DNA of 64,000 nucleotides from Acanthamoeba castellanii str. Neff (Eukaryota; Discosea; Longamoebia; Acanthamoebidae): contig NW_004457592.1 in the NCBI RefSeq assembly GCF_000313135.1, forward strand, positions 445,760 through 509,759, written 5' to 3'. The notes below the pieces were generated by a model. It saw only the letters and a list, made by a program, of their open reading frames with translations. It had not been told where the DNA came from and searched no databases. Made by a program: the position numbers and the translations under genes. Positions 9,316 through 20,754 of this stretch are shown here, one piece after another; position 1 is the stretch's first letter; each line of letters opens with the position of its first letter.

Positions 9316-11161
9316 CTACATCTCCACGTCCTTCTTCTTGAGCTCCGCTGACGTCTCGACGTTGACGTTGACGTTGTTGTCGTCGACGGCGGGTACGGCG
9401 GCAGCCGTCCGGTCGGCGCGCACGACGACGCGGCTCGAGGAGTAGTCGGGACCGTGGACGTCGAGCCCGTTGGCCTGGTCGCGGGCCACCTGGACCTTTA
9501 CCCAGTCGTAGGTCGCCCGCAGGCCATCGACCAGCCGCGTCGACGGCGCCCACCCGAGCCGCTCCCTGATCAGGTCGTTGTTGCTGTTCCGCCCTCTGTG
9601 TTCAACGGTTGTAGCCAAGTTATGTGAGCGTGTGCGGTAGTGCGTGTGTCGTGTGTCGCTGTGTGCGTGTGCGGTACCGGACGCCCATGGGGCCGGGCGT
9701 GTAGGTGAAGCCGAGAGGCTTGTTGTCGAAGGCGCAGATCATGCGAGCCATCTCCTGCATCGACACCATCTCGTCCGATCCGATGTTCAGTGGCTCACGC
9801 ACGTCCGACTGCATCAGCCGCATCAAACCCTCCTACGCTCCGCCGCACACGCACCGCCGCACACGCAAGCGCACCACAAGAAAGGGTGAGTGTGCGTTGA
9901 CGAAGGAAGGCTTCACATCATCGCGTGCGTACCACGCAGTCGTCGATGAAGCAGAAGCTTCGCGTCTGCAGGCCATCGCCCCACATTTCAAAGTTGTCCC
10001 GCGAGCAGATCACCTTCCGGCAGAACGCCGCCGGTGCCTTCTCCCTGCGCAACGTTCACCAAAAAGTAAGCACGCACCCGATGTGTGTCATGTGCGTCGT
10101 GTCTTGCGTGTCGTGTCGTCTGTAATCAAAGGTTGCAGTGTGGAGTACCTTCCGCCCTTCCATGCGCCCTTGGGTCCGTAGATGTTGTGTAGGCGGGCAA
10201 CGCGCATCTCCATGTGGTAGTCCTCCATGTAGTGCTTGCATAGCACCTCACCGTACAGCTTCTCCATTCCGTACGCGTCCTGCGGCCGCGCTGGCCACGC
10301 GTCCCCTTCCCTGACGTACATCGCCATCGCCGCACACTCTCGTCAGTTCATTCTCCGTCCGTGTCGTGTGTCGTATTGCGTGTTGTGTGTTGTGTGTTGT
10401 GTGTTGTGTGTTGTGCGAACCTGAGCCCAGGGTTGTCTTCAGTCTCCTGCTTGTGCTCCGGGTACACGCACGCAGAAGAGGTGTATAAATATCTACGGAC
10501 GCAATGCGCACGCGAGGTGAGTGTTGGCCCAGTGACAAGGTGACTTGAGACGTGGCCTTGTTGGTGGTGGTGGCTACCTCTGGACCCCGTTCAGGCGTGA
10601 GGCCTCGGCCATGTTAAAGGTGATCATGGTGTTGTTGTAGAGGATGTAGGCCTGGTTGCTCTGGATGTAGCCCATCCCGCCCATGTCAGCCGCGAAGTTG
10701 AACACCCAATGGCACCCTTTCGTCACCTCGAGGCAGTTCTCCCGCTCTGTCCCAAATGTGCGCACACGCACTTGCTTGATTAGCACGACACACACGACAC
10801 ACACGACACACAGTACTGTCGGCACCACAACGCACACATACAATACACAAAACAGGAGGGACGTACTCCGCAAGTCGACCTGGTGGAAGACGTCACAGAA
10901 CTCGTCGGGCTGCATGTAGTCGTTGGTGCGTACGTCGGCACCGACTACGGTGAACCGCCCGGCCGGGTCGTGCTTGAGCCGCCGCGCCATGTGCGAGCCG
11001 ATAAACCCCGCCGCCCCCGCCACCAGCACCACAATCTTCTTTGTGGGGTGGCCCCCAACCCCGCTGTGGCCGTTGCTGCTGCCGCTGGCGTTCTGAGCAC
11101 CGCAGTGGGCGCTGCCGTTGTTGAGGTGGTGCGCGTTCATTGTCTCACTGCTGCCGTTCAT
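9316..11161 (-). CDS. GME: GDP-mannose 3,5-epimerase
   Basis: About seven exons on the minus strand. A Ser/Asn/Gly-rich leader of about 35 residues precedes the Rossmann start VAGAAGFIGSHMARRL (GxxGxxG for NAD). Further signatures in order are FNFAADMGGMGYIQSN, the exon with SSACVYPEHKQ (the Cys is a known acid/base residue of the family), YGMEKLYGE (Tyr-x3-Lys), RLHNIYGPKGAWKGGREKAP and RNSNNDLIRERLGW near the end. The C-terminal tail is Val/Asn/Lys rich. The enzyme converts GDP-D-mannose to GDP-L-galactose and GDP-L-gulose, feeding plant-type ascorbate synthesis or glycan synthesis. Cytosolic by absence of a leader. The family call is very secure, but the pathway used in this cell is inference. 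Confidence 0.94.
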
Positions 11162-11368
11162 GACCCTCGCCTGTGCGTCTTCTTCCTCTTGCCACTTCGG
11201 GAGCTCAACTCAAAAACGGAGTTTCTTTTCCATTTCCTTTCTACACCCAAAGCGAAAAAGGAAAGTTAATGACCTATATTAGGCAAGTGGAATGCAAAAG
11301 GGCGAGTGGAATGTTGTGGCCGTACAAGGGGGCGAGGTGTGGCATCTAGCGCGCAACGAGGAGTTGCC

Positions 11369-12915
11369 TCAGTCGCTGTCGTAGTCGCTGTCGGTGTCGT
11401 CGCTGTAGTCGTGGAGGAAGTTCTGGAAGGCATCGCCTTCCACCGACTCAATGTCGTCTTTTCGCTTCAGCTCAAACAACCGCAACTTATGAAATTGTCG
11501 CAGCTATGAACGCACCCGTGTCGTGTGCGGTCGTGTGGTGCGTGTGCGTGTGTTGTGTGTGCGATTGTGTGTCAGCCAATAAAATATGTTGGCAGCTGGG
11601 AGGACTGGTTACCAGGACAGTGTCGAAGTATCGAGGAAGGTGAGCGAGGAACAACTTGGTAGCGGTGGGGTTGTGGTTCTCAAAGGCCACCAGCACTCGA
11701 CTGTCGGGTCGCGACACTCCGTGGAGCGTGTTGAGAAGTGCCATCACCACCTGGCGTCCAGGGCAATCATATTAACGTCCGATGCCGCACACGCACACGC
11801 ACACGCACACGCACACGCACACAAACAAAAACACACATCACCGCACAAGCAACAGGCTAATCATACCTTAGGCGAGTAGATGAGGTCGGCGCCGAGGACG
11901 ATGTCGAATCCCGGCTGAAAGGCGGCCAGCTCCGTTCTGCCCCTGCGCGTCCCAGCCATGCCGAGTTGAGAATGAAAAGTGGAAGAAAAGAGGGGTCATA
12001 ATGCGCGATCGACGCACCAGTGCAGCTCCTTGAGCCTGTAGGTGTGTTTGAAGGGGTCCAGGTTGTGCTCCACGTTCCTATTGGTCCACAGCAACACGCT
12101 CTCCATGTCCGTGAACGTCGTGTGCCCACCTGTGCGTGGCGTACCAGTGAGTGAGCATGCACAACCGAGGTGGTGCCTGTAGTATCGTATGCGTCGTGTG
12201 TGTCGTGTGTGTCGTGTGCGTCGTGTGTGTCGTGTCGCTCAAGTTCTAGTGTGTCGTATACCGAGAAGAGTGGCAAGGATGCCCGTCAAGCCGCAACCAG
12301 ATCCTAGTTCGATGACGCGCTTCCCCACCAGGAAGGAGGGTCCCTCCTGCCGCCACAGCTCCTCCAGAAACCGCGCCAGCGCCACGCTCTGTTGTGATGT
12401 GACGTAATCAACGAGAACACATGGCACATACGACACGACACACACGACACACGATCGGTCAGTCGCGGTACGCTAAGGCCGCACACGCACGCATGTGTGC
12501 AGGCAGACGGAGTGCGCACACTCTTCCACACGGTGAGCCCAACGGTGTTGAGTGCTCGGAAGGAGGTCTGGTGCTGGTACAGTTCTATCGTCAGCAGCTC
12601 CCCCACGTCCTCCCGAGCCGGCTGCAGCTCTTGGTGGTCGTCGCCTCCAGTAGCAGACGTGGATGACGTTGGATCGATCTTCGATGCCTCTGCAACTTCT
12701 CGATTTTCGTCATCTTCTTGAGATTGCTGGTCAGCGAGGGGGGTGAGGGCGTGTCGCGGAAGGGAGCTGCGGTAGGTGAGCAGCCTGTGTTCGTAAAGGT
12801 GGCAGTCGTCCCATATGTCCACTACTTCATCGATGTTCGCTACTTTCGCCTCCGCTTGGGGGACCAGTGGTGGGTCTTCCAACACCGTCGGTGAGGGAGA
12901 AGGAACCACCTCCAT
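11369..12915 (-). CDS. Class I methyltransferase, METTL21/METTL18-like (Methyltransf_16)
   Basis: Five or six exons from ATG 12915 to TGA 11371-11369. A disordered N-terminal half with WDDCHLYEHRLLTY leads to the catalytic domain: TVWKSVALARFLEELW, then SAM-binding motif I VIELGSGCGLTGILATLLG, then TDMESVLLWTNRNVEHNL, and the motif GFDIVLGADLIYSPK (DxxY-like). A later exon has VLVAFENHNPTATKLFL. The C-terminus is acidic and Asp/Ser rich. This layout matches the Methyltransf_16 family, whose members mostly methylate protein lysines or histidines such as translation factors and chaperones. The substrate cannot be told from sequence. Introns carry CGTGTG repeats. Confidence 0.85.
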
Positions 12916-12994
12916 CTCCAGTAATTTACGATCTTCTGTCCCCTTGGGGTTATATATTTTTATTATTTATTTATTTTTACGTCTTTTATTTTAG

Positions 12995-13184
12995 CGGCCT
13001 GTGCCCCACCTCCACCATTGCCATGGTCTTGCGCAAGAATGTTGTACAGGAAGCCATCATTGGCCAGCTTGATATGATGGTTCCCTGGTCTCCCAGCCTG
13101 ACGGACCTGGAGTTCGTCAAAGATATCTTGGGAAAAAAACCCGTGACCAACAAGAGCAAGCTCTTCCTTGAGGCACTCACATGA
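12995..13184 (+). pseudogene. Orphan terminal exon next to the duplicated F-box gene
   Basis: A T-rich tract ending TTTTATTTTAG looks like a 3' splice site. It is followed by an open frame with good codon use (VVQEAIIGQLDMMVPW, TDLEFVKDILGKK) that stops at 13184. No upstream exon can exist on this strand because the methyltransferase gene ends its 5' side there. It may be a gene remnant carried or cut by the duplication. The family is not recognised, and the opposite strand is also open here, so the call is weak. Confidence 0.28.
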
Positions 13185-13229
13185 TTCACTTATTTGAGGT
13201 TTCTTCAGTTCATTAAGCTTCAAGAAGCG

Positions 13230-15039
13230 ATGGAGGAGGAGGGCGGCAAGGTGGTGGTGGCGGGCGTGGGCGACCTGGCACTGGAGCTGTTCCTCCATAT
13301 CGTGGGCTTCCTTGAGCCGGCCGACCTGGTGCGCGTGGAGGCCGTGCAGCGGGCCTGGGCCGACGCCCTCCGCCATGACGACCACACGTGGCGCACCGTC
13401 TTCCGCGCCCACCTCGGCCAAGGCCCCTCCCGCCCCACCACCGCCGCCCGCGGTTCGTTCTTTCTTATTATTATTGCTTATTTTTTATTGCTTCAGCTGA
13501 AGCCAGTTGGGGGTGCAGGGTCATGGCGGAGCCGGTGCGTGAAGGCGGCCAGGCGTGCGCACCAAACGGTCAACCGCGCCGACCTCACACCCGAAGCCCG
13601 CGCCCTCGAACTCCTTAAGTGCGCACCCATCCCTCGCCGTCATGTCTTCATCTCATCTTAGTTCTTCTTCGCTCTTTGTTGTTCGGTGCAGAGTGGCGTG
13701 CGCGTGCGGCCTCCACCGACTGTGTGCGCGTGTGCTAGCGGAAGACAGATACCAGTTCCGGAGCGCAGAGACTTTCGACTACGCCGGCTCGGGCCTGTAC
13801 CCGCTGCACCTGGCGGTGGCCAGCGGGAGCACAGCCACGGTGCAGGTGCTCGCCGAGGCCGGCTTCAACGTGCACCAGCGCAACTCGTCGGGCGTGACGC
13901 CGATCGGCGCCGCCGTGCAGACCGGCCAGCTCGACCTCGTCGAGGTCCGTGCAACCACAAACCTCAACTTACCGTTGCCTGATTTTTTCTGTCGAATGTC
14001 GTTGGTGTCGCGTGTGTCGTGCGGCGGCAGGTGTTGTTGAGGCACGGAGCGAGCAGCGAGGAGCTCGCGCAACTTACGGGCGGCGATGGAGGTGGCGGCG
14101 GCGCACCGAAGGCCAAGCGCAAGGCCAGGCGCAAGAAAACGCTCCCCGTTATGCATCAGGCCGCGGCCGCCGGTCATACCCAGGTGCGCGAACTCCCTCG
14201 TCGCACTTCGAGCCCTGGTTTGTTTTAATGTGTGGAGAAAAGCACAGATCGTGCAGGTGCTTCTCGACCTGGCGCGCCAGGGAAAGGGCACCACCTTACA
14301 CCGCGACGATGAGAGCGCTGACCACGGAGCTGATGCTGACAGTAGCGACGGCAAAGATGAGAGCGACGCGAAGTACCTCAACGCGCCCGACCGGTTCGGC
14401 AACACGCCGCTGCTGCCGGCCGTGGAAGAGAATCGCGAGGCCATGATTCAATTCCTGGTCGCCAAAGGCGCTGGTGCACACACGACACAACGCACACCAG
14501 CCAACCCGGCTTGCTAGCTCACATCTGTCGTATGTCGTGCCATGCTGTGCCGCGTGTGGTGGCGTGTGGGCGTAGACATCAATCATAGTCACAGAATTAC
14601 CGGCCTAACACCACTGCACTGGGCGGTGCAGCACGACAAGCTTGCGACCGCGCGCCTGCTGCTTGAACTCGGAGCCGCCAACGAGCCCGTCCGTTCCGCC
14701 GACCAACGGGTGCAGAGCAGCCAAACATAATCCTCTCCTCTTTCGCTCTTCTCTCTTTCGCTCTTCGTTCTTCTACGATTATGGTTGGCGCTGACTCGGC
14801 GATGGCAACAGTACGTTGTGACGGTGCCGCCCTTCGTCATGGCCTGCGAGCGCCAGCTGCCCGACATGGTCCAACTGTTCCTCGAACACTTTGGCCCCGG
14901 CATCATGGACGCCGTGGTGCCCCACAGTTCGCTGTCCGTGTGGCTGCTGCGGGTGCTGCAGCTGGGCCAGTGTCGGAAGGAGTTCGCCGAGCTTCTGCTG
15001 GCCAAGCGCGCGACCAGCGGCGGGCGTACGTTCCACTAG
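13230..15039 (+). CDS. F-box / ankyrin-repeat protein, copy 2 (truncated inverted duplicate)
   Basis: Exon order, F-box and ankyrin repeats match the minus-strand gene at 4807-8533. The F-box exon is identical in protein for about 60 residues, and its intron shares the same ATT-rich start. Repeats present include GLYPLHLAVASGSTATVQVL, NTPLLPAVEENREAMIQFL, LTPLHWAVQHDKLATARLL and DMVQLFLEHFGPG. After FAELLLAKRATSGG the frame ends within a few codons at TAG 15037-15039, where copy 1 continues for several more exons, so the last ankyrin repeats and acidic tail are missing. The end abuts the convergent sugar kinase gene by 83 bases. It may be functional as a shorter adaptor or be decaying. The divergence pattern suggests recent duplication (inference). 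Confidence 0.78.
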
Positions 15040-15122
15040 CCACACGCTTGGCATGGATTTCGTTGTCAGACCATAAACACAATGACGCACGACACGACAC
15101 GCATGAGTCGTGTGTCGCCCAC

Positions 15123-16592
15123 TCAGTCGTGAGCGCGCGGCGTGCGGAGGAGCAGGGCGGGAAGCGAGCCTCGGTCGGAGATGCCGTTGAGGCCCGACCC
15201 GAGGCACTTGCGCGCGGCCACCAGCGAGGCCAGAGCCAGGAGCTGCGGCAGGCTCAGCCCGCGCACCAGCCCGTAGCACACGCCGCCCACGAACACGTCG
15301 CCCGCGCCTGTGGTATCGACGATGCTGGCCGGATTGAGGGGGTAGGCCGGGCAGTAGTGCACCTGGGCGTGGTGGTCGGTGTCGCGAGCAGGCCGATAGC
15401 AGAAAGTGTGCACCAGCAGACCCAGCGCGCAGTCGGCCTCGCGCTGCTCCTCCTCCGTCGCGCTCGCCAGCTCGCCGTCGCCATCGCCGTCGGCCGCGGC
15501 GTTGCCAAAGGCCCACATGCGCTGCCACTTGACCTCGACGTCCTCGTACTTGGGCACGCGCGTGAGCAGCTCGTCCATGTTGCGGACCTCGCCCTTGCCC
15601 TCCTCCTCGTCGCTTTCGGGTCTGGTAGTGGCCTCCGCGTCGGCGTCGTCGTTGGGGGCGTGGGCATGCGGCCGCCGCATGAGGAGGCTGCCCTGGCTGC
15701 CAAGCGTGGCGATCACGAACCGCACGCGCGGCAGAGCTCGCAGGAGGCTCGCCATCGCCGCCAGCAGATCCGTCTCAGCGGTTCTGCATCGATCACATTC
15801 AGGACACTCGACACACACGACACACACGACACACACACGGAGCAAAGACCTTTTGAGGAGGTGGTCGCTGTTAAGGACGAGGTAATCGGTGAGGGTGATC
15901 ATCTTCTCGGCCTGGTCTAGCTCCTCATCAAAGTCCGTGAGCACGGGGATGCCGCGCTAGAGAGACACACCGCGGCGTTTGAGTGAGTGGGTGAACGGTC
16001 AGAGGCCGCAGTCGCGCAGGTGCGTACCTCGATGGCCATTTCCGTCAGGCGGATGCCTGCGTGCGTTTGTCGCCCATCGTTCAGCAATATCGATGCTGTG
16101 TACGTGTCGTGTCGTGTCGCGTGTCATCGTGTGTCGTGTTGTTGTCACCATGAGTTATATGTCGTCGTGTGCTGTCGTGAGTCGCAAGCCGCGTGTGAAC
16201 GGAGGGGCGGAAGCAGAGTACCGCCGTCGAGGAAGGAGGATTCGATCTCGTTGGGCGCGAGCAGCTCGGCGGGCGTGTGGAGGATCGTGCGTGTGTGAGT
16301 CACCTCGTCGACGATGATGTAACTGAACGGCGAGTTGCCCTGCACCCGCCGCCGCCGCCGCCCAACACAGACCAGTCAGTTGGTTGGCCACACAACGATT
16401 GCCCGACAGAGGTGGGCGGGCGGGCGCGGGCGGGCGGTACGGGGCTGATGGAGACGCGCGAGGTGTCGATGGCGCGCTCCCTGCGGAGAGTCTCGAGGAT
16501 CTGCCGGCCGATCTCGTCGTTGCCCAGCTTAGTGATGAGCCGGCCCGCCACGCCCAGCCGACTCAAGCACACCAGTCCCTGCAGCGCATTTC

Positions 16593-16630
<38 letters not shown>

Positions 16631-16981
16631 CACAGCACGACACGCACGGCATACGCAGTCAGCGCACTCAAGAGAGGAAAGGAGCCCAATGCGGGGGGGG
16701 GTTGTACCGCCTGGTGAGGTGAAGAGTTTGGTGGTGCGCATCTTGGCGTCGGGCTCGGGAAACGAGGCCACATGTGCGAGATAGTCTTGTGGCCCACAAG
16801 GGTGGGCGCAGAACCAGAGACAGATTAGTGCTGACTGTAGAAGGGCTTGGGGGGGGGGGCAAAAAACAGGAAAAAAGGAATGATAACACATCACACTGCG
16901 CATTGCCGTCTGTCGTGTGAACGATGCCGCACCAATGCAGGTCGAGCCGGTGGCGACAACCAGTGGCTGCTGCTTGTGCAT
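15123..16981 (-). CDS. PfkB-family carbohydrate kinase
   Basis: Starts at ATG 16981 with VVATGSTCI, split by an intron from DYLAHVASFPEPDAKMRT, the normal N-terminus of ribokinase/ketohexokinase relatives. Following exons read GNALQGLVCLSRLGVAGRL, ITKLGNDEIGRQILETLR, SYIIVDEVTHTRTILHTP and TDFDEELDQAEKMITLTDY. The large last exon has VRFVIATLGSQGSLL and the PfkB signature DTTGAGDVFVGGVCYGL, with the catalytic Asp. A 70-residue acidic insert (DDADAEATTRPESDEEEG) interrupts the domain before this. Such enzymes phosphorylate sugars or nucleosides with ATP. The closest group looks ketohexokinase-like, but the substrate cannot be set. An intron contains a (CA)n run. Confidence 0.9.
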
Positions 16982-17159
16982 CTTTTTGTTCTTTTTACAC
17001 GTTTTGTTTTTCCTTATTTTGTTTTTCCTTTATTGCACTCGTATTCCTTGCATACCAGCAGCGCCAGTTTAGGCACAGAACGAAGCGACGAAGGACAGAA
17101 GAGCGAAGCGCGACGCGGAAGAGGCCGAACTCTCGACGGCGGTGGCCGAGAGAACGTCA

Positions 17160-18178
17160 AGCTGGTCGGTGTAGCTGCGCTCGGCGCCCTCGTAGATCGA
17201 GCCGGGTCGCGCCCGTGGCCCACATGCTCGCTCCGCCGGCAAGTGTGAGCTTGCGCCACTCGCCCGACTTCACGTGGTAGACGTCGACCGCGTTGGAGGT
17301 GTCCTGATAGATGATGTCGACGTTGATTGTGTAGGCCGCCTTCTTCAGGCCCGCAGCGAAGAACACAAAATCCTTGGTCGCCACGGCGGTGATGTAGCCG
17401 CGGGCGCCGCTAGGCAGCTTGGAGGTGGTGCGCTTGCCGGTGGCCACGTCAAAGATGTCAACACGGTCGGTCAAGGTGGCGGTGGCATTCTTGTTCTCGG
17501 AGTCGATGTTGAACTGGGTAATGCCGCCAGCGATGATGACCTGGCTGCAGGCGCCCGCGGCGAAGGCCTTTCGACAGGGTGTGCGCGGTGTGTTCAGTCT
17601 GAATAGCGCAGTTGGCGTCGACCGTGATGACTTCGATGGTGTTGGGGAGGTGAAGTCGCCCTGTACGCCGCCGGCGAACCAGGCCGCCTGGGGCAGGGGA
17701 TGCCGGTCAAACTAGCCCTGGCCTCGGACAGTGCGAACGAAGCGGTGGTGTTGTCGGTGGCTCTCATCGCCACGCCAACTGCGACATTTAAAATGCATGG
17801 CCGCACGCGCACCACCGCACACTCACACACACAAAGGAGTCCAGGCGCGAGGGAAAAGCCACCCTTCACTGTGGTGGTGAGGTCGACTACGGTGGGGCTG
17901 CCGTGGTGCGGCTGGCGAGGTTGATCTTGAGGAGGTCAGCGGTCGCACACAGTCACGGCACCGAACTGATCACCGGCATCGAACGTGGCGGCGAACAACA
18001 ACATGTTGGTCGTGATCTTGTAGATGGTAGCGGCGGAGGTGGCCAATGCCAACAGGCTACCTTCCCTCACCAAGTGAAGGACTGCATTGTGGTTGAGAGA
18101 GGGAGAGTGTCGAACCTGGTGTAGTTGTCCTATTTGAGCCTCTCGCAGCCAGTGCAACAAAAGGGTGATTTTCGCCAC
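17160..18178 (-). pseudogene. Decayed beta-propeller (kelch-like) gene remains
   Basis: Several minus-strand fragments read like propeller blades: SQVIIAGGITQFNIDSEN, DRVDIFDVATGKRTTSKLPS, DFVFFAAGLKKAAYTINV, NAVDVYHVKSGEWRKLTLAG and, further upstream, NMLLFAATFDAGDQFGAVTV. The alternation of V-[ED]-x-[YF]-D-V-x-[ST]-G with F-x-A-A-G is typical of kelch-type repeats. Frames change between fragments without clear splice sites, and I find neither a good start nor an end. I call it a pseudogene or a badly split gene, close to tRNA-Leu. Real introns could rescue part of it. Confidence 0.45.
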
Positions 18179-18210
18179 AACGAGTTGGGGAAGCAGTTTT
18201 TGCCACCCAG

Positions 18211-18292
18211 GGGCGGATGGCCGAGTGGTCTAAGGCGGCAGTTTTAGGCACTGTTATCTCCGGATGCGTGGGTTCAAATCCCACTCCGCTCA
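18211..18292 (+). tRNA. tRNA-Leu (anticodon UAG)
   Basis: An 82-base cloverleaf can be folded. The acceptor GGGCGGA pairs with TCCGCTC (one G-U), with discriminator A. The D-arm contains GCCGAGTGGTCTAAGGC. The anticodon stem GCAGT/ACTGT encloses TTTAGGC with anticodon TAG. A long variable arm marks a type II tRNA, and the T-arm is GTGGG-TTCAAAT-CCCAC. No intron and no encoded CCA. Confidence 0.95.
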
Positions 18293-18293
18293 G

Positions 18294-18299
18294 TTTTTT
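18294..18299 (+). terminator. RNA polymerase III T-run terminator
   Basis: Six T residues begin two bases after the mature 3' end of tRNA-Leu, the usual polymerase III stop. Confidence 0.8.
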
Positions 18300-18455
18300 G
18301 TTATGTTGTTTCCCGCGCCCCTTCTGGCGCTACGCAAGAGAAGAAAGATGCAACGAACAAAACTGTTTTTGCCGTGTGGTACATGAGTGTCGGTGGCGCA
18401 GTGGGGGTTGGTGATGACGGTAGTTGACGAGAGGCGTAGCGTGCACGCGCAGGGC

Positions 18456-20430
18456 TTAGTGCTTGGGGGCGGCGGCGGCGTGCTTCTTGGCCTCCTTCTC
18501 GAGCCACTCGGTGGTGACGGACTTGGGCCTCTCGATGGGGAGACCGAGGGCGCGGTCGAGCACCAAGCTGGGCAGAACGCCGAGGGCGCGCGACACGCCG
18601 AAGAGGACGGTGTAGTAGTTCTCCTCCTTCAGGCCGTAGTACTGGAGGAGCACACCGCTGTTGGCGTTGATGAAGACAAAGCGGCGTGAGCATGACAAAG
18701 ACAACCAGACAGAGGCAAAGTGAAGGAGGCTGCAGCGAAGGTTAGAAGCGGCAAACGAACCTGTGAGCGTCCACGTTGGGCCACGGGTTCTTGGTCTTGC
18801 CCTGCTCAGTGAGCACGGGGGGCACGACGGCGTAGAGCTGCTTGACGAGCTTGACGAGGGGATCGTTGGGCAGGTACTCAGAGGCGAACTCGGCCTGAGC
18901 GGTGAAGCGAGGATCGGTCTTCCTGAGCACAGCGTGACCGAAGCCAGGGATGACCTACACAACAACAACGACAGCAACGCGTTAGGACGTGGTGATGATT
19001 GCGCGTGCGAGAGTGGAGTAGAAAGAATGTGCAAGCAGCAGTAAGTACCTGGCCAGAGTTGAGGAGATCCCAGAGGGCCTTCTTGAGCTCCTCGTCGGTG
19101 ACCTCGCGGCCGCCGAACTTCTCCCTCAGCTTGAGGATGAACCTGAGGACCTCCTGGTTGGCAAGACCGTGGAGGGGACCGGCGAGACCGTTGAGGCCGG
19201 CGGAGAAGGAGAGGTAGGGGTCGGAGAGGGCGCTGCCGACGAGGTGGGTGGTGTGGGCAGAGACGTTGCCGCCCTCGTGGTCCGAGTGGAGGACGAGGTA
19301 GAGGCGCATGAGGTCGACGAACTCCTTGTTCTCGAAGCCGAGCTGGTGAGCGTAGTCAGCACCCATGTCGAGCTTGGGGTCGGAGGGGATGAGCTTGCCG
19401 CCGTGGTAGACGTTGCGGTAGATCTCAGCGGCGGTCCTGGGCAGGAAGGAGATGAGGTTGAGCATGTCCTCGTAGGCGTACTCCCAGTACTTGGCCTTGT
19501 TGACGCCCTCGAGGTAAGCCTTGGCGAACTGGCTCTCGGTCTGGAGGGCGTTGACACCGATGGTGAACTGGGTCATGGGGTGCATGGTGGTGGGCAGGTT
19601 CTTGAGGATGTGCGAGACGTGAGCGGGGAACTTCTTCGAGCGCTCGCTGATCTCGTGGACGAGGTTCTGCGTCTGCTCCTCGGTCGGGATCTCGCTGGTG
19701 AGGAGGAGCCACAAGAGGGCCTCGGGGAGCGGCTGCTTGCCGTCCTTGGCCTTGGGCAGCTTGGCCTGGCACTCGGGGATCGAGTAGCCCCTGAAGCGGA
19801 TACCCTTCAAGATGGGAAAGGAAATGCGTTCGAAAATTAAGCAAACCGCTAAAATTCAACGATCAAGAAAATCTTGCCAAATGTTGAGCGATTGAACTAA
19901 GAAAGGGGCATACCTCCTCAGGGTCAAGAAGGGAGGTCTCAGTGACGAGACCCTTGATGCCGCGCATACCTCCGTAGGCCTGACAGAAGGGAGAAATCGT
20001 TAAAATCGAATCAAGTAGCCAGATCGTCTTGTCGGGCAGCTGCGCTTACCATGCTGAGCGTGACCTGACCGAGAGGAAGATCGCCATGCTCGGTCTTGAG
20101 CTTCTTGACGCGAGCCTGCTCCTTGGGGACGATCTCGCTGAACTTGTCCTTCAAGCTCTGTTAATTGCGTAGGCAAACGCGATTGGAGCCGGTCAGAACA
20201 AAGGCACAAGATCTCTTACTGGTCGTGCACTTCGTATCGCATAGAAGGACAGGAGTAGACGCGAAGATGGAGCGTTGATCCGGAAGAAGATCAAAATGTG
20301 GAATGAAATGAATGGGCACACGAACCGCGGTGGCGTAGAGGCGCTGGCTCTGGGCCAGGGCGCGGGCCTGAACGGCGACGGCAGCGGGGCTGGCGGCGGA
20401 CTTGGTAGCGATAACGGTAGCGCGGCGCAT
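18456..20430 (-). CDS. CS: Citrate synthase, mitochondrial
   Basis: Six exons, 20430 to about 20325, 20157-20050, 19980-19914, 19804-19049, 18954-18761 and 18657-18456, join in phase. The first encodes a basic, Ala/Arg/Ser-rich presequence without acids ([10 protein letters not shown]...LYATAV), consistent with mitochondrial import. The core shows [31 protein letters not shown], the catalytic His segments [15 protein letters not shown] and [16 protein letters not shown], and the catalytic Asp in [15 protein letters not shown]. The enzyme condenses acetyl-CoA and oxaloacetate to citrate, the first step of the TCA cycle. Length (about 475 residues) and motifs match eukaryotic mitochondrial citrate synthase. 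The tail is Ala/Lys rich ([10 protein letters not shown]). Convergent with tRNA-Leu. Confidence 0.97.
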
Positions 20431-20754
20431 TGTGTTGTGATTCTCTTGAAGGGACGACGAGAAGGCAAAGAAGTTGTGGAGGTCGCAAGCGCCAGCAAAC
20501 GCGGAGGCCGAACATTTTGCCCAGAGCCTAACGTCCCGACTCAACGGCTGTTCACAGCGAATTTCGCCATCATCCAACCATAATCAATTAACTTTCCGAG
20601 AATTCGGCCATTTCCACCACTCATAAATCAGACAAGTTAAAAGTGCTCTTCAGTTGTGCGGTTGGCCGCCGAAACGGCGTTTCTATCCCCGTCTATCGTC
20701 CGACAAAGAAGAAAGGCCGTAGGCCGCAGCTGCTTGCAGGCTTTTGGCGTGGGA

